From Gambelia wislizenii (lineage: Eukaryota; Chordata; Lepidosauria; Squamata; Crotaphytidae), in NCBI GenBank assembly GCA_030847615.1, contig JAUMIR010000001.1:368582687-368646686 (forward strand): 64,000 nucleotides of DNA. The letters run 5' to 3'. Below, piece after piece: positions 10,802-23,215 of the stretch. A program made the translations under genes and the position numbers. Position 1 is the first letter of the stretch. Each line of letters begins with the position of its first letter. The notes beneath the pieces were generated by a model that saw only the letters and a program-made list of their open reading frames with translations, was not told the DNA's origin and searched no databases.

Positions 10802-12240
10802 GGTGCCAGTTAGACGGTAGTTTTTGTCGCGGGGCATCCTGGGGCTTCTTGATCCCATATTTGTCCCTCCCTGTTTACACATTTTTTGTCTCTGAACTGG
10901 ATATCCCAGGAGATCCTGGGCTCATTGTTTACATGGCATCCTGTCTCATGATATGTATCTTCTCCCAGTATATACTACACCCAGGGTTTTTTTGTTTGTT
11001 TGTTTACACAAGTTTACGGTCCCGGGATTTTTTTCCAGCTGTCAATCAAGGATGCGATTACTCATTTTTTCACAACCTCAGTGATATACTTCCTTTAGAG
11101 TTCCGCGTCATGAGCGATGCTTTTGGCTGGCTCAAATGTTTGTTCAAGCTTCTGCATTGGGGATGAGGGGATGAATGAGTGTTGCATTGGGGATGAGGCG
11201 ATGATGGGATGAGGGGAGGAATGAGCAATCCGTGACCTAACATGGGGAGAAAGGAGCGATCAGTGGCTAAACCCTGTGCTTTCCTTTCAAATTGAAAGAA
11301 CACCATTTAAAGCAAGCTAAACTGGGGAGGAAGGAGCAATCAGTTGATGCTGGGGAGTGTGAGAGAGGTCAAAAGCAGAGTGGACTGGAGCCCCGGCATG
11401 CACGCACACACACAAGCCCAAGCCAGTATGCTTTCAGACAGGAAGCCGAGTGCAGGGACCCAGAGGCATGCAGTTGTCCTGTCTCTTTAAAATGTTAACC
11501 CTTTAAGCAGAGGCAGCTGTAGAGTGAAGGTTTCAAGCCAGTGCAGGGGATCATCAGGGAAGGACACATAAGGCATTTTGAAAAACAGACCTCGGTGCCC
11601 AGAAGCTGGGATTTTTTACTGTGCCTTGGGGGGGGGGGGATGGATGGATATGTGATCATCCGCTCAGATGCTGGCATTTTTTACTATAACTTTAAACCCA
11701 GGGAGGGGATGCAGATGGAGGGATGAATGGGCGATCCTCCACCCATGATCTCTTTATAATTTACTCTCTCTTTAAAATTTAAACCCAGCATGCAGGGGAG
11801 GGACAGGTTAAAGCTGAAGGGTTTGCAGTATAGAAATTCATTGAACAGGGTGATATAGTGCAGACACACACACACAAAATCCTACATGCAGCTGGAAGGG
11901 ATGTCTTTGTTTTCAGTTGGTGAGGTTGAATCTATTGAATGGGTAACTGACCCCTCCTTTTCTTGTCGCTGATCTCTGAGTCCGCCCCTGGTCACCATTT
12001 CTGGTCATCACCGAGTACCGAGATATCTTGTCCTGGGCTGTTTACATTTCCAATTTTCTGAATCCTCCTGTGACTTTTTAAAAAACTGCCACAAACTGCA
12101 GGACTGGAAGCCCCACAGGTTGTGGGATAAAAGGTGGGCCCCCTTCCAAAAATCACATGTCCGACCCGATGTAGGTGTAAACAACCAGGGTTCGACACGA
12201 ATTCTTCCCACTACTTTTTCCTCATGTAAACGGCACCCTG
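10799..12240. mobile_element. candidate ~1.4 kb DNA transposon
   Basis: The two ends resemble each other in inverted orientation: GGGTGCCAGTTAGACGG at the left, GGGTGCCGTTTACATGAGG on the other strand at the right. Inside, 11160-11860 holds degenerate repeats of a GGGGATGAATGAGC-like unit and GGGG-rich runs. No transposase is seen. Open frames such as 10576-11166 cross the boundary with the preceding MITE and are chance. Confidence 0.35.
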
Positions 12241-13338
12241 CTGTCTGCTCACATTCTTTGAAGGATGAATAGGATGGTTCTCATACAGAACTGTATGAGA
12301 AGTATTGATTACTCAGTGCACGGTCACCTGGATCCTGGCCTTTGTATTTAGCTTTGAAGGTGTGTGCCCTATAATAAGTACTGTATCTCTTCTTCATTTC
12401 CTGTTTCTATGGCGAACAGCTCCATTGCATCATATTCTGGTTTTATTATCCTCTTTATATGCCTCGACAGAAGCGAGAACATTGGAGCACATTTTCCCCT
12501 CTTCTTTCACACACTGTTGCTTAGTTTTGAAAAGAATTATTAAGTGTGTGTGTGGCGGAGGGTGGGGGGGAGAGTTGACTGTGTCTTTTAAAGACAGGCT
12601 TAGCAAACAAATCATATCTGATTTCCTAGATATAAGCCAATAACAAAATCTACTGTAGTGGAGGGGGAAATCCTGTAGATATTCATGATACTGTTTTTCA
12701 TGCAAAGCGTAGGACTGCTGGATAAAAGCATTTCTATGCATTTTGAATAGTCAAAGCAAAAGGTGCCTATTCAGAAGGGCTTGATTGAAATATTAGCACC
12801 TCTGTGAAGAAATGTATACTTCCTAGGGCTCAGTAATTTACAGTGGCAGCAATCCAATGCATAGTTACATGCCTTTAAATCCCATTGAGACCCAAGAAAT
12901 TAAGCACGCATAGCAGTGTAGTGGGTTGTGGCTAATGTATTTTCTCAAAAGATCATAGTATCTATTGTATGGAAGTTATTGTCTGAGCACAGCAATTCAA
13001 GTATTAGTGCCAAGCTGAAAAGAAACTGCTGCTTTAATTATGGTATACTTGTATCTCCTTTTTATGATTATTATTGTCATGGTACGAGTTCCTTGGTAGC
13101 ATGCAACTTGATATTCCCAGCACAAAAAAATGTTGGAGGTGAGATGTCTTAAAAGGTACATTATTGGAAATCGATTCTGCTTTGTTAATGTTGTAGGAAC
13201 ATTTCATTGTTATCACTGGTGGAAGTGACACCAGCACATATGTGCCAGTCTGAGATCAATTCCTAATTCTGTTGAACTTTAGAATTCTACAAATTGCAAA
13301 TTGTATAACGATGGGACTCAGTGCTGCCAGGCCATAAC
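12241..13338. other. no recognisable gene; one short hairpin
   Basis: A 10-bp inverted repeat (TCTCATACAG, loop AA, CTGTATGAGA) lies at about 12279-12300. Otherwise nothing supportable. Confidence 0.4.
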
Positions 13339-13448
13339 TTAGAAAAACTATGGTTTATACTACAATGTCTAGAATGCCCCAGCTAACATGGTCACCACAG
13401 TGGCTGGGTAATTCTAGGAACTCTAGTACAAAAAAGGTAATTTTCAAA
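13339..13448. mobile_element. small inverted-repeat MITE (TTGGAAAAG family)
   Basis: Degraded relative of copies at 20.2, 59.4 and 60.2 kb. It has CTTAGAAAAACTA at the left and AGGTAATTTTCAA at the right, with TCTAGAATGCCCCAGC and TAATTCTAGGAA arms between. Confidence 0.4.
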
Positions 13449-13699
13449 CAGTTTCCCCTTAATTAGATTGTTTAATTTTTCCATAGTGGCTAACAGTTTA
13501 AATGTTTTTTGGAAACATGTAAACTGGTTTTTGAATATATGAAAAAACAACAAGAAGAGAATAGTATTTTTAGATTTGAGCACTGAAGGGTGAAGCTAGT
13601 TTCTGACTCTTTTTTTCCTTTTTTCCTTGTTATTAATTTGTGTATAAATAGAAAAACATGTTACTGATATTCACTTTTGGGTAGGTGAATGTTGATATT

Positions 13700-13962
13700 A
13701 TGTTATAGGCGGGTGTAGAAGTGAAGAGATGAGGTGCATTTAAGGAGTAGTGGGAAGTTCTTTTAATGGCGGAAGGGGTGGGACCAGGGTCAATCGGTGT
13801 GAGGGAGTACTTTGTGTTTGGTTAGGTGTTTTCTGTTTCTCTTTATATGTCTCTTATCACTTGTGTTCTCTCTCTCTTTTTATCGTTATGTATTCCTTTT
13901 CACTGTCCTGTTTTGTTTTTTAAAATTATAATAAAGATTATTTTTAGAAACAAAAAAAAAAG
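13700..13962 (+). mobile_element. L1-like LINE 3' end with poly(A)
   Basis: A pyrimidine-rich tract leads to ATAATAAAGATTATTTTTAG and a run of ten A's, the layout of a retroposed transcript end (polyadenylation signal followed by an A tail). No coding part is present. It may instead be the end of a processed transcript. Confidence 0.45.
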
Positions 13963-14029
13963 TCATTTTCCTGAGGACACTGTCAGACTGACAACCTGGA
14001 AAGAATTTTATGTTAAAGTGGAGGTGGGG

Positions 14030-14208
14030 GTGAGTGGGAATTGGGCAGTCTTGCCATTCCCTGGAAGATCAGGCAAAAGCAATCTGCTGCAACCTCTCCT
14101 AGTTCATGCATTCCTCCTCATTAATAATTTTTGCTATCTTGACCACACTCTGATATTGTTTGGCCACATTTGTCCTGTTTTTTATCTGTGAAATGTTGGA
14201 AGTTATTA
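14030..14208. mobile_element. repeat family O, partial copy
   Basis: Shares GCTGCAACCTCTCCTAG, CACACTCTGATATTG and TTATCTGTGAAATGTTGG with the fuller copies at 27273-27620 and 38453-38790. Only the right half is present. Confidence 0.55.
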
Positions 14209-14304
14209 GACAAGCACCTTCTTTTTTTCTGTGCCTCACCTGCTATTAAAGGCCCAGGTGAAGAAAAAGTTGGCAACCCCAGTTCATCCAAGGAATTATA
14301 AGTA

Positions 14305-14760
14305 CAGTCGTCCCTTCACATTGGCGGGGGTTAGGTTCCCCAGACGCCCGCGAATGTGAAAATTCCGTGAATAATGACTGCCCTCCCCTTCCCCCGCCAA
14401 AGCAACCATGGGGCCTCCGGAGGCCCCATAGTCGCTTTCCGCGGACTCCCCACTCCCTTCCAAGGCCTTCACGGGGCCTCCGGAAACCCTCCCGAGGCCC
14501 CGTGGATGCCTCCCCAGCCCTCCCCCTCCCTCCCAAGGCCTTCACAGGGCCTCCCTGGGCCTCCCCCTCCCACCCTAGGCCTTCACGGGGCCTTCTAAGG
14601 CTCCGTGAAGGCCTCCCCGGGCCTCCCCCCTCCCACCCCGGGCCTTCACGGGGCCTCCAGGAGGCCCCTTGTCGCGGTTTTGGGAGGGTGGGGGGCCCTC
14701 CCAAAACCACGAATAATCAAAACCATGAATGCTAAGTTCGCGAATATGGAGGGGCAACTG
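14305..14760. mobile_element. Tigger-like MITE with GC-rich core, copy T2
   Basis: Flanked by TA (14303-14304 and 14761-14762). The left end CAGTCGTCCCTTCACATTGG and right end, read on the other strand, CAGTTGCCCCTCCATATTCG are inverted repeats. They match T1 at 4257-5014 but in reversed orientation. The core again consists of GC-rich units carrying CCTTCACGGGGCCTC and holds the same 18-bp palindrome. It is about 300 bp shorter than T1, consistent with loss of tandem units. Confidence 0.85.
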
Positions 14761-14762
14761 TA

Positions 14763-15377
14763 ACTGAAACAATGAGGCTCCTAACTGATTATTCTAAATG
14801 GCAGTCTTCATAAAATTTTCTCTGTGCCTCTCATTAAAATGTCATATTTCAAAGGTCAAATTTACCTTCTAGCAGTATTTTTCCTGGGTTCAAAAATGAA
14901 CTACTTCTTAGTTTGTAATATTCTTTCACTGTTGGTAGTCTATTATAGCTCAATATTCTTTATGAAGAGAATGATTAATATCTGAAAAGGAACCTGGTAC
15001 TGATTCTCACGCAAACCTTGGGAAAGTTGCTTTTTGAAAAAGGTACAATTCCTAGAAATCCCTAGCCAGCATGACCACAGATCCTGTTCTTCGATTTTTA
15101 TGATGGTAAAAATATAGCAAGCTGGGCAGAAAATACAGCAACCTGGACTGTGAAAATATAGCAGTCTGAACCCCATAGACTAATTTCATGCAGCTGTGGG
15201 GAGCTCACAGAAAGAAAGATAGAGAAGGAAGATGTTGGGGGAAATGGTTTAAATCTTTTGCAAGATCTTCCTTCCTTCTCCCAGCAGCCTGCTGGCATGG
15301 CTTTGCTCACTTCTGGTGCTGACCTTCCCACTGCAAGGTGGCATTTACCCTTTTCAGGGGCTTTTTCCTAAGAGAAT
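14763..15377. other. no confident feature
   Basis: A short fragment at about 15020-15080 (AAGGTACAATTCCTAG and CCCTAGCCAGCATGACC) resembles the small MITE family. The rest is unassigned. Confidence 0.4.
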
Positions 15378-15963
15378 GGACTTTATCAGATAAGCCGCTT
15401 AAAAGTGTTCTTTTGCTGTCATAAAAAAATCCATTTTTATGCTAGCAAAAGAACACTCCCCACCACATTTACCTCTAATCCCAGCAAAGGCTTCAGTGGC
15501 AAAGAAAGGGGAAGTGAATGGAGCTCTGTTCACTTCCTTGTTCAAAATCCCATGTATTCTTGCGGGAATACATAGCATGGGAAATTTAAAAATAAAACAA
15601 GAAATAACACTACAAAAATTACACCAAGCACCTAAACACACTAAAAAACTTCCAAGTAACACAGGAAGGGTCATAAAAAGTGCATCACTTACCAGGCTGT
15701 CATGATCTCACTCAGAAGCCTTTGTGCCGGATTGGCCATTGATGCTGCATTGATGTGAGTACAATGGCGCAAAGTTTCACATGCCGTCAATGCTGGCACA
15801 AAAGTGCCATGGGAGAATCTATTGATGATTTCAGCCATAAATAAAAAACTACAGGTTTTGACTAGGACATAACCGCAAAAGAGCGACATCATCTGATCTG
15901 CACACCCTTTCGCGGTTATGGGGTGTCATTACGACAATATATTTTATGCATCTGATAAAATCC
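15378..15963. mobile_element. GGA-TIR MITE, long form, copy N2
   Basis: Terminal inverted repeats GGACTTTATCAGAT and ATCTGATAAAATCC bound a 586-bp element. Both flanks are AAT (15375-15377 and 15964-15966), a 3-bp duplication. The interior aligns by eye with N1 and N3: hairpin, GTTCACTTCC segment, A-rich middle, TCTATTGATG segment. Near the left end a 24-bp stem (15402-15425 with 15434-15457, two mismatches) forms a strong hairpin. No coding capacity is present. Confidence 0.8.
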
Positions 15964-15965
15964 AA

Positions 15966-17438
15966 TGTCTCCCTCCTCCAGTGGTGGTTGCTGGCTTTTG
16001 TGTCAGTAGAGCAGTGAATCTGCTCTGAGCTTAACATATTTGGGGAGTAATGTTTGTGTATTTATTATTTTATATTTATTTTATTTATATCTTACCTTTC
16101 CCCCAACATGGACCCACCCAAGGATGAAGACCTCAAATAGCTCTTTCAGTGTTCAGATGAAAGCCCAGAGCAGGAGTATTGCCCCACTGGCATGGAAGCC
16201 CTGAGCTACCACTGTCCACAACAGAGAAGACGTTCCTGTTCCAAATTTGAAGATATCTCTGCAGATCAACACATTAGATGGACTTTCATTGGTTAAAGTA
16301 GGTATATTCTTTAATATATTCACATGTTCAGCAAAATGCAATCTTTTACATGAAAGATTATATTAGACAGATCTGTATCACCACTTCATGGACCAGGATC
16401 AAATCTACTGTACATGGTCTCTAAATATTTCCAAACACATTGTTTATGCCCATGGCCTGATATGAATGTTTGCTAAAAAAAAAATAAAAATAAAAATCAT
16501 TTGACTCTGAACTATTTCTTTGGTTCAAAGAGCTTAATTTAAAATCAGACCATGGTTAACAAGAACATGCCTGGATTTCTAGAATAACTTATCCATATAT
16601 TAATAGTAGGTTTTGTTTTAGAGGAAAAATGGAGGAGGTGGCTTCCTGTTGATTCATTACATTTGTTTTCTTTCCTTTACAACTGGAGATGAATTTGGAG
16701 ACAAACAGTGCCCTGTATCCAGTTGTCTCTTGTGTTTATGGAATTAGCAGTTGCACATTTTTAGAGGAAGCACAAGAACTGTATGCCATGTTTCTGTTAG
16801 GGATTCTATGTTTTTAACTAGGGATGGGCAAGCTTATCCATATCCATGTTTTCACCCACAATCTTTCACATGTCCATACCCATAATTCTGTTCTGTTACA
16901 TTCCTGCATTAACCTGCACATTGAAAAATATCTCAAATACATATTTAAAACAGATTTAAATTCAAATTCAAAAGCATGTTTTTTTCTGAAAATCCATATT
17001 TAAAATGTCATTTCTCTTGATGAGATCCAATGCATATTTTTAAATATATTTCTACTGTCAAAAACAGTGTCATAATATTTGCAGAAGTATGAAATTGAGT
17101 AGATAGCTACATTCCAATTGCCACATTTGTTTGATTGGTATGGATCAGGTTATTTCATATAGAAATCTCCAACGACTGCATTCTTCAGGCATCACTTGCC
17201 TCAAAAGAAGCCCAACAGGCATAAATTAGCAGTAGAGACTAATTACCTGCATGCTACCTGCATGCTCATATAGAGATAAGAAAAGAAACCCATAATGTTT
17301 TATGCCTGTTAAACAATTGTTAAATGCACAAGGACCCTGCCTAGAAAAACAGTGGCATCTCTAGTTGGATTGGAGAGTGAAAGAGTGGAGATAACAAGTA
17401 ATTATAAAGAAAACTTCGGAGACAGCTTTACTTTAGCT
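15966..17438. other. mostly unassigned; repeat fragments
   Basis: 16045-16125 resembles the minus-strand LINE 3' module (TTTATTTTATTTATATCTTA). The flanks 15978-16035 and 16170-16222 carry GGCTTTTGTGTCAGTAGAGC and CCCCACTGGCATGGAAG, which look like ends of the MITE family at 20855-21112. Nothing is seen in 16230-17438. Confidence 0.4.
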
Positions 17439-17824
17439 CAGTGGCTCCCAATTTGTGGCTTCTCATGTGCTAGACTACAACTCCCAGAATCCTCTACCAT
17501 TAGCTATACAGTTTGCCTCCCATATCCAGGAGGGATACATTCCTAGATTTACTACAGATATGCAAAACCACATATAATACCATAGAATCATGCTGGAGGG
17601 TCTAGAAAATGCCTAAAGAGGATACCTCTCTAGGCACCTGGCATGACTCTATGGTCAACTTCCAGGACCTCCTGATTCCTAGAGAGACTACCTCCAGCAT
17701 GGATCTATGGTCCTCCAGATGCCTAGAGATACCCCCCTCAACTGTGGGTAAGTGAAACCAACCTGCATTGACTAGGGCTTCTGGGAGCTGAAGAATGCTG
17801 GGGATGCACACTTGGAAACCACTG
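17439..17824. mobile_element. hAT-like MITE, split by a Tigger-like MITE
   Basis: The left end CAGTGGCTCCCAATTTGTGG and right end CACTTGGAAACCACTG are inverted repeats. Inside are the arms CTACAACTCCCAGAATCC and CTTCTGGGAGCTGAAG. The flanking octamers (CTTTAGCT and CATTAGAA) agree at five of eight positions, compatible with an old 8-bp hAT duplication. The centre is occupied by a TA-inserted element at 17509-17765. Confidence 0.65.
17509..17765. mobile_element. Tigger-like MITE T4 nested in the hAT-like MITE
   Basis: Starts after TA with CAGTTTGCCTCCCATATCC. It shares TCTCTAGGCA and TCTATGGTCAACTTC with the complete copy at 51028-51251. The right end (AAGTGAAACCAACCTG) is partly eroded. Confidence 0.6.
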
Positions 17825-18998
17825 CATTAGAAAACAAAGTGCCTGGTCCTAAGTCAATGAGCATAGCCCCCAATATATTTTCTTGGAAACACTTTAATGG
17901 GATTTTCCTTTCTAGGCACAGGTATAGCTCAGTTAACAAAGTAGATGTGTTCCTGGATATTACTTCTTTAATAGAAAATTTGGTACCACAGGCAGAATAG
18001 GGATTCATTCCTACACCACAGAAAGAAAAATGGTTCCAACATATTTCAGCAATTTCCCCCCTCAAAACTAACAACATGCACATGTGAAATGAAACAACCA
18101 AGCCAGGTAAACCTTGAATAAGTAAACAAAAACATTTTGAGCCTTTTTAGACACTACTGGAAAGCATCTTCCAAATGCATTCAGGGATGTTTTTTTTCTG
18201 TCACTAGCCTCCACTTTTCAATTTTGGTAGACTTATAGATCTATGCTTCTTCAATATGCTGGGGTTAGTGAAGCAGGCTCCTTTTCCCTCTGGTTCACAC
18301 ATGCTTAGTAAGGGATTCTAGAGGAAAGTGCTGTTTACCTTGCCTGTTGTAGGCAGGCATACACATGGCTACAGTAGCATCAGCTAGAGTAGAATCCCGT
18401 TCTTTCTCAGCTCAAGCTTTATTGCATTGTTTACTGCAGACACACTGCTGTAGCCCAACACCAAACATCTGTTTTCTCCACTCCTCTTTCCAATGTCAAA
18501 GGAAAAGGGGGGCTGGGTGGATATAAGAAGACTTTGGGCAAAGGAGCATCTTGGTCAGAGAATTTGATAACTGAGATATGGCTGTTAGATGTACAGGAGC
18601 ACAAGCAACCTGTTTTGAGCTGACAAGATTTTGAGGGGAAAGGAGAGATTCTGTGGGCATGTTAAGGTTATGTCAGGAGAGGCAATGAATTCATAGAATC
18701 CACTTCCTCATCTCCAGCTCCCAGTCCCTGAATCACCAGCAGATCAATGGCAGCCCTGGATCTATCCAGATTAAACATCTTCCAGAAAAGGAAAGAGAGC
18801 AAGCAAGAACAACACTCCTCTCCTCCTTCTGGCTGGAGCATGGCAAAATTTTGAATGATACAGCTCCTCTGGTTTCTGGTACAATGCCATTGGTGCAATG
18901 ATTTCTTTGTCTAGAAGCTTTCTTGCTTGCTTGATATCAAAGTTTCTTCTAACCATCAAACATAATATTAATTGAGTGCACTCCCTTCTTAATCCAGT
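17825..18998. other. no recognisable feature
   Basis: Unassigned sequence. Short open frames show no domain. Confidence 0.4.
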
Positions 18999-18999
18999 T

Positions 19000-19190
19000 T
19001 TGGGAACTAGGGATGGTGGCTTCCATGCACATAGGGAAGTGAATCTGCTCTGTTTTTTAATGTGAACTTTAAAATAGCTATCCAAGTTGCTGCATCTTGC
19101 CTCCAAAATTGATTTGGCACCTTGAACAGCTTCTTTAAAGTTTGGACTAAAACCCAAAATGGATCCACTGCCCCAATGACATGGAAGTCA
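19000..19190 (-). mobile_element. GGCTTCC/GGGGCAGTG MITE family, partial
   Basis: On the minus strand it begins GTGACTTCCATGTCATTGGG and continues GCAGTGGATCC and AGCTGTTCAAGGTGCC. This parallels the start of the copy at 20855-21112. The apparently open frame over 18771-19157 is read through this repeat. Confidence 0.45.
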
Positions 19191-20231
19191 CTAGTCTGGC
19201 CCTCTAATTGGATAGTATTTGGCTGTTGTTGTTTTTGGACTACTTCCTTTAGGATTTGGCAGGGAGGTTGGCCAGATTCTTCACCATTTTTTAAAAAATA
19301 GAGATAATCTATTTTCTTTCTCTAGAGGTTTTACCAAAGGCTAGCATATATTGGTGCACAGGGCTTGCAGATGATCAGCACTTCCTCCTTTATAGAAATC
19401 TTCCAAGACTGAATTGTGCATTCTGTCATTGGCTCTTCTTCTTCTGTTGACTCCTGAGCTGATGTAAAAATATCTTCTGGGGCACAAGTAGAAACAAGGG
19501 TGCCTTAAATGATTCAGGAGTTCGTTTATACCCAAATGTTCCTTGTATCAGTACTCTTTTGGAAATATAAGTTGCAAAACTTACTAGTCTCAAGAACGTC
19601 AAAGGATTTGTATTATTGTTTGTTAAATAGACGGCATCATACATAAGGATTTTTTAAGCAGAATTTACATTATGCATCTGCTAACAATAATTATAGCAAC
19701 CCCAAGATCTATCTCAGATTTGATCTTTAGAATGCCAATAAATTTGTGAAAGAGAAGAACTCTACATTTAGGAGGAGGATTCATTTCTTAGGATACTCTC
19801 AAATTCCCAGCCTTGTCGCTTTCAGGGTAATTGAAATCCCATATGATCGATATTACAATCTCTTTAAAAACCTCTCTTATCTGCATAAACACAGGCAGAT
19901 TTGCTTTTTTATCATACCCTGGAGATGTAGAACCACATCCTGTGCCTTTCCCCCCTCTCTCCCCATTCCCATCTGTAACTCTAATCCAAAATCTCAGCTT
20001 TAATGCTCTCATTTACATATGCCATCTCTTTAGTCACATAGTGAATGACACCCTTGCTTCTTACCTAATGCTGGTAGCTTCTTCTCTGCTGCTTTTCCTG
20101 TCATTTAGACAGTCATTTACCTCTGCTTGGGGAACAGCTTCTCCATGTTTAACTCTGTCATTAGAGAATAAAGAATCTTGTTAGATAGATAGTTCCTTTC
20201 CATTTGTACGGTGTCTATAAATGGAAACATG
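19191..20231. other. no recognisable feature
   Basis: Unassigned. A minus-strand frame at about 19325-19490 reads as an acidic peptide but has no domain or splice context I can support. Confidence 0.35.
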
Positions 20232-20314
20232 ATTTTTTGAGACAACTCCCAGAATTCCTGAGACTGGGTGATTCTGGGAATAGTGGTCCTCAAAAACAAT
20301 CTTTTCCAGGCTCT
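20232..20314. mobile_element. small inverted-repeat MITE (TTGGAAAAG family)
   Basis: CAACTCCCAGAATTCC and GATTCTGGGAATAGTGG form the inner arms. The right end CTTTTCCAGGCTCT matches copies at 59.4 and 60.2 kb. Confidence 0.5.
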
Positions 20315-20854
20315 GTACTGAGCATGTTTGTATCCAGTCAAAAGTTAAATCTTGTTGCTATTAAATTTGTGTAGTTGGGGTTTGTAATGCATTTGATCCG
20401 TTCTTTGATCCAGGGCAGGTTTGGTAGTATGTCCTGGGCTAAGTATAGATAAACCACGCCAGGTTATTTATTGTGTGGTCTAGGAGGGCTGGAACTGTCA
20501 ACATGTAGCCTTGGACAGGAAAGGAGCCACAGAACAATAAAGTTTGCAGCTTTTAAGAGCCCGCAGATCTCAAAAAACAGGAGACTTGTCTAATTAACAG
20601 AGCTAGGTTTATTGTGGGCATGTGAGTTTTTGTGTTGTCTGTAATTTACCACACAAGCATCACAAAACTGATACAGAACAAAGCTCCTGCTCTTATGCAG
20701 TTAGGTCCCAATTTCATCATCATTAGAGTATCCCCAGGACTTAGTTATGACCAGACGTTGGAAATGTTACTTTTCAGACTCATCCAGGCAAGACTGACAC
20801 ACCTCCCAGAGAGGTGAAGACTGTACTGGGGGAATGTATAAAGAAGGGGGAAGC
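20315..20854. other. no recognisable feature
   Basis: Unassigned sequence. Confidence 0.4.
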
Positions 20855-21112
20855 TAGCTGGTGGCTTCTGCTTCCGTGGGGCAGTGAATTTTCTCTGGAG
20901 CTATCCAAGGTGCTGATCCAATCCATTCCTCAAAATAAACGCACCACTCTGGATACAAGTACTCCTTTAAATTACATGGGGTGATGGAGGAAGGGGACAC
21001 CCACCTGGCCAGCCAGATCAGCGGAATCAACCCTAGCAATCAATGGCATGATAGATGTCACAGCCCAATCACCCTCATGTATTCTCTGCCCCACTGACAT
21101 GGAAGGAAGCAC
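20855..21112. mobile_element. MITE with GGTGGCTTC/GGGGCAGTG inverted ends
   Basis: The left end GGTGGCTTCTGCTTCCGTGG followed by GGCAGTGAA pairs with the right end read on the other strand, GGTGCTTCCTTCCATGTCAG followed by TGGGGCAG. A related partial copy lies at 19000-19190. No coding capacity and no confirmed target duplication. Confidence 0.45.
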
Positions 21113-23215
21113 CTCTGCTTCCTTCCCAGTGGAATGCTGCTCTGGCTCTAATCCTGGGTGTTCTTGGCTGACATGCATGGTAGTATCTGAAAGTCTTCAG
21201 AGCAGTCCTTTTCCTACTTGATCCTAGCTCTACCATCTGCTTCCTCTTCTTATCCAGAGAAGGCCAGGTGGGTTTGGATTGTGGCAAACTGTCTGGTCCA
21301 CAGATCAGATTTAGTGGGAGAAACACCTAAAGCAGCTCTCTTCTTTTCAGTAATGATAACAAACCTTCCAAATAAATATATGACATTTTTATTCTTTCAG
21401 AAAACTACCCTATAAATTAGATTGCAGAATACTATACCAATAAAACACTTTTTTGGGTGGGATTTTCTGTCTCATGGCTTCTGTGAAGTTGTAGGTTGGA
21501 ATCAAGTTCCCTTTAAAGAAAGCTATCAGCAAACTTGTGTGTTCCTTTAATTTCACACTTTCCCCCCTTAAGCCAGATCTGCTTTAGAGCTCTAGAAAGG
21601 CAAGAAGTAGCTTCTCGTGATGTTTTATTACAATTGGGTAGGTACTTTGGTGGGAATTATGTGTTTTATATGCCATTGTAGCTCTGATGAACTTTTAACT
21701 ATTCAGGTACTCAGTGCAGCTCGATACACCTGAATAATACAGACATCCAGTTCGCACAAAAGCACATATGTCTGTGTAAGACTATGTCCATATATATATT
21801 CAAACCAAGTGTCCTCTTACAGCCATATTATCACTGGGGCAGAGGGGAGCAATGGCTCATTGCAATTGGCAATATATTTCAGCACTCTTGGTTATTACCA
21901 CATTTATCCCCAGACACAAGAAACAGAAGAAATCTAATAAAACGAATTGTGATTTCATTTCCATGCTTTGCAAGATGCCAAGTGTTCCAAAGGGGTCTGT
22001 GGACCTTGGCAGCTACTGATGCTTCACTTGCATCTTACATTTCCAGTTTCCACAGGGGAAAAAAGGAAGAAGAAAAAGCATTTTCTTTCTGATGTAAGAT
22101 CTGTTTCACCAGAGTAATCTTCTGGAGTCCAGGAGGCAGCCTTATGATTCATGATATTATTGGGTTGCTTTTATTGGGGTTGCACGGTATCAACAGGGAC
22201 CCAGAAACCAGCAGATTGATTCATTCCATTTTAAAATCTTTCCAGTGACCAAATGAAACTGTACACATGGTCAGGCTGGGTAATTTTCTGAAAGGGTGAA
22301 ATGGTCCATCATCTTATCCCAAGAAAGAAATGAAAAGAAATGAAGAAACCAACAGTGTGCTAGCCAAGCAACATCATTTCCTTCCACATTTGTCTGAGAG
22401 GAGAAAGCAGGAATGCCACAAATATCTGCTAGACTTTGTTACTATAATTGATCTTGTATTGTTAAGACCCGAGAATATTGTTATTGCATCCCAGTGGATG
22501 GAAATGGGGAGTATATGGGCCAGTCTGTGTGCAATTAAACCATTTTCTGATAATAATACTCAAGCAAATGCACAACCAGTCACATCTCTATTATTTTAGA
22601 GATGTCTGGGCTTTTGAATGAGACAGTGATGAGCAATTAAACTAATTGTGGAGAAGAATATGCAAGCTACACACAATGGAGATTTGGATACGAGTTGCAA
22701 AAATGGCACCCGTTTTTGTGAACAAGTGATCGTGTATGGGAAAAGTAGAAAAATCCATGGAAATATGATGGTTTCACACATCCATTGAAAGAAGTATTAA
22801 GTTGATTTACTGAATATTATACAGTATTGTTTATTGACAAGGAAGACACCTGGGGGAAAAACATGTCCTCATCAAAAATGTCTAAGTTTCATTTTACTCT
22901 CTCAGTCTCTAAGTCTTATGCTATTGTTTCCTGAAATATATATGAAGAGAGAGAGAGAATAACCAGAATAACCAGAATATCCTGGCTAAGAGTCATGAAT
23001 TCCCTGCAGAAGGTGATTTTCCTCTCTGTGGGAGTTTCAACTAGCAAAGCAATTTTCAGCCATCTATTCCTGGACTTTAGCCATAGCTCTGCAAAAGCTT
23101 CCATCAGAATACACAATCTTTCATTCCAAAATTGAATGGGGAAGGGGCATGCAAAGGCTGTCTTTAAAGAGCACCCTTTTGTGATTGCAGACAAGTCTTT
23201 AATCGTTTAAAAAGA
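21113..23215. other. no recognisable gene or repeat family
   Basis: I see nothing supportable beyond a short GA run near 22938-22955. Confidence 0.45.

Noticed and set aside
10576..11166. 196-codon open frame
   Set aside because: It crosses a hAT-like MITE and the edge of another repeat. Translation shows no motif.
18771..19640. Minus-strand stretches that read like a gene fragment (128 and 72 codons, plus an acidic 55-codon frame)
   Set aside because: The upstream part begins with the terminal repeat of a MITE family also present at 20855-21112. The remainder has no domain or splice context.
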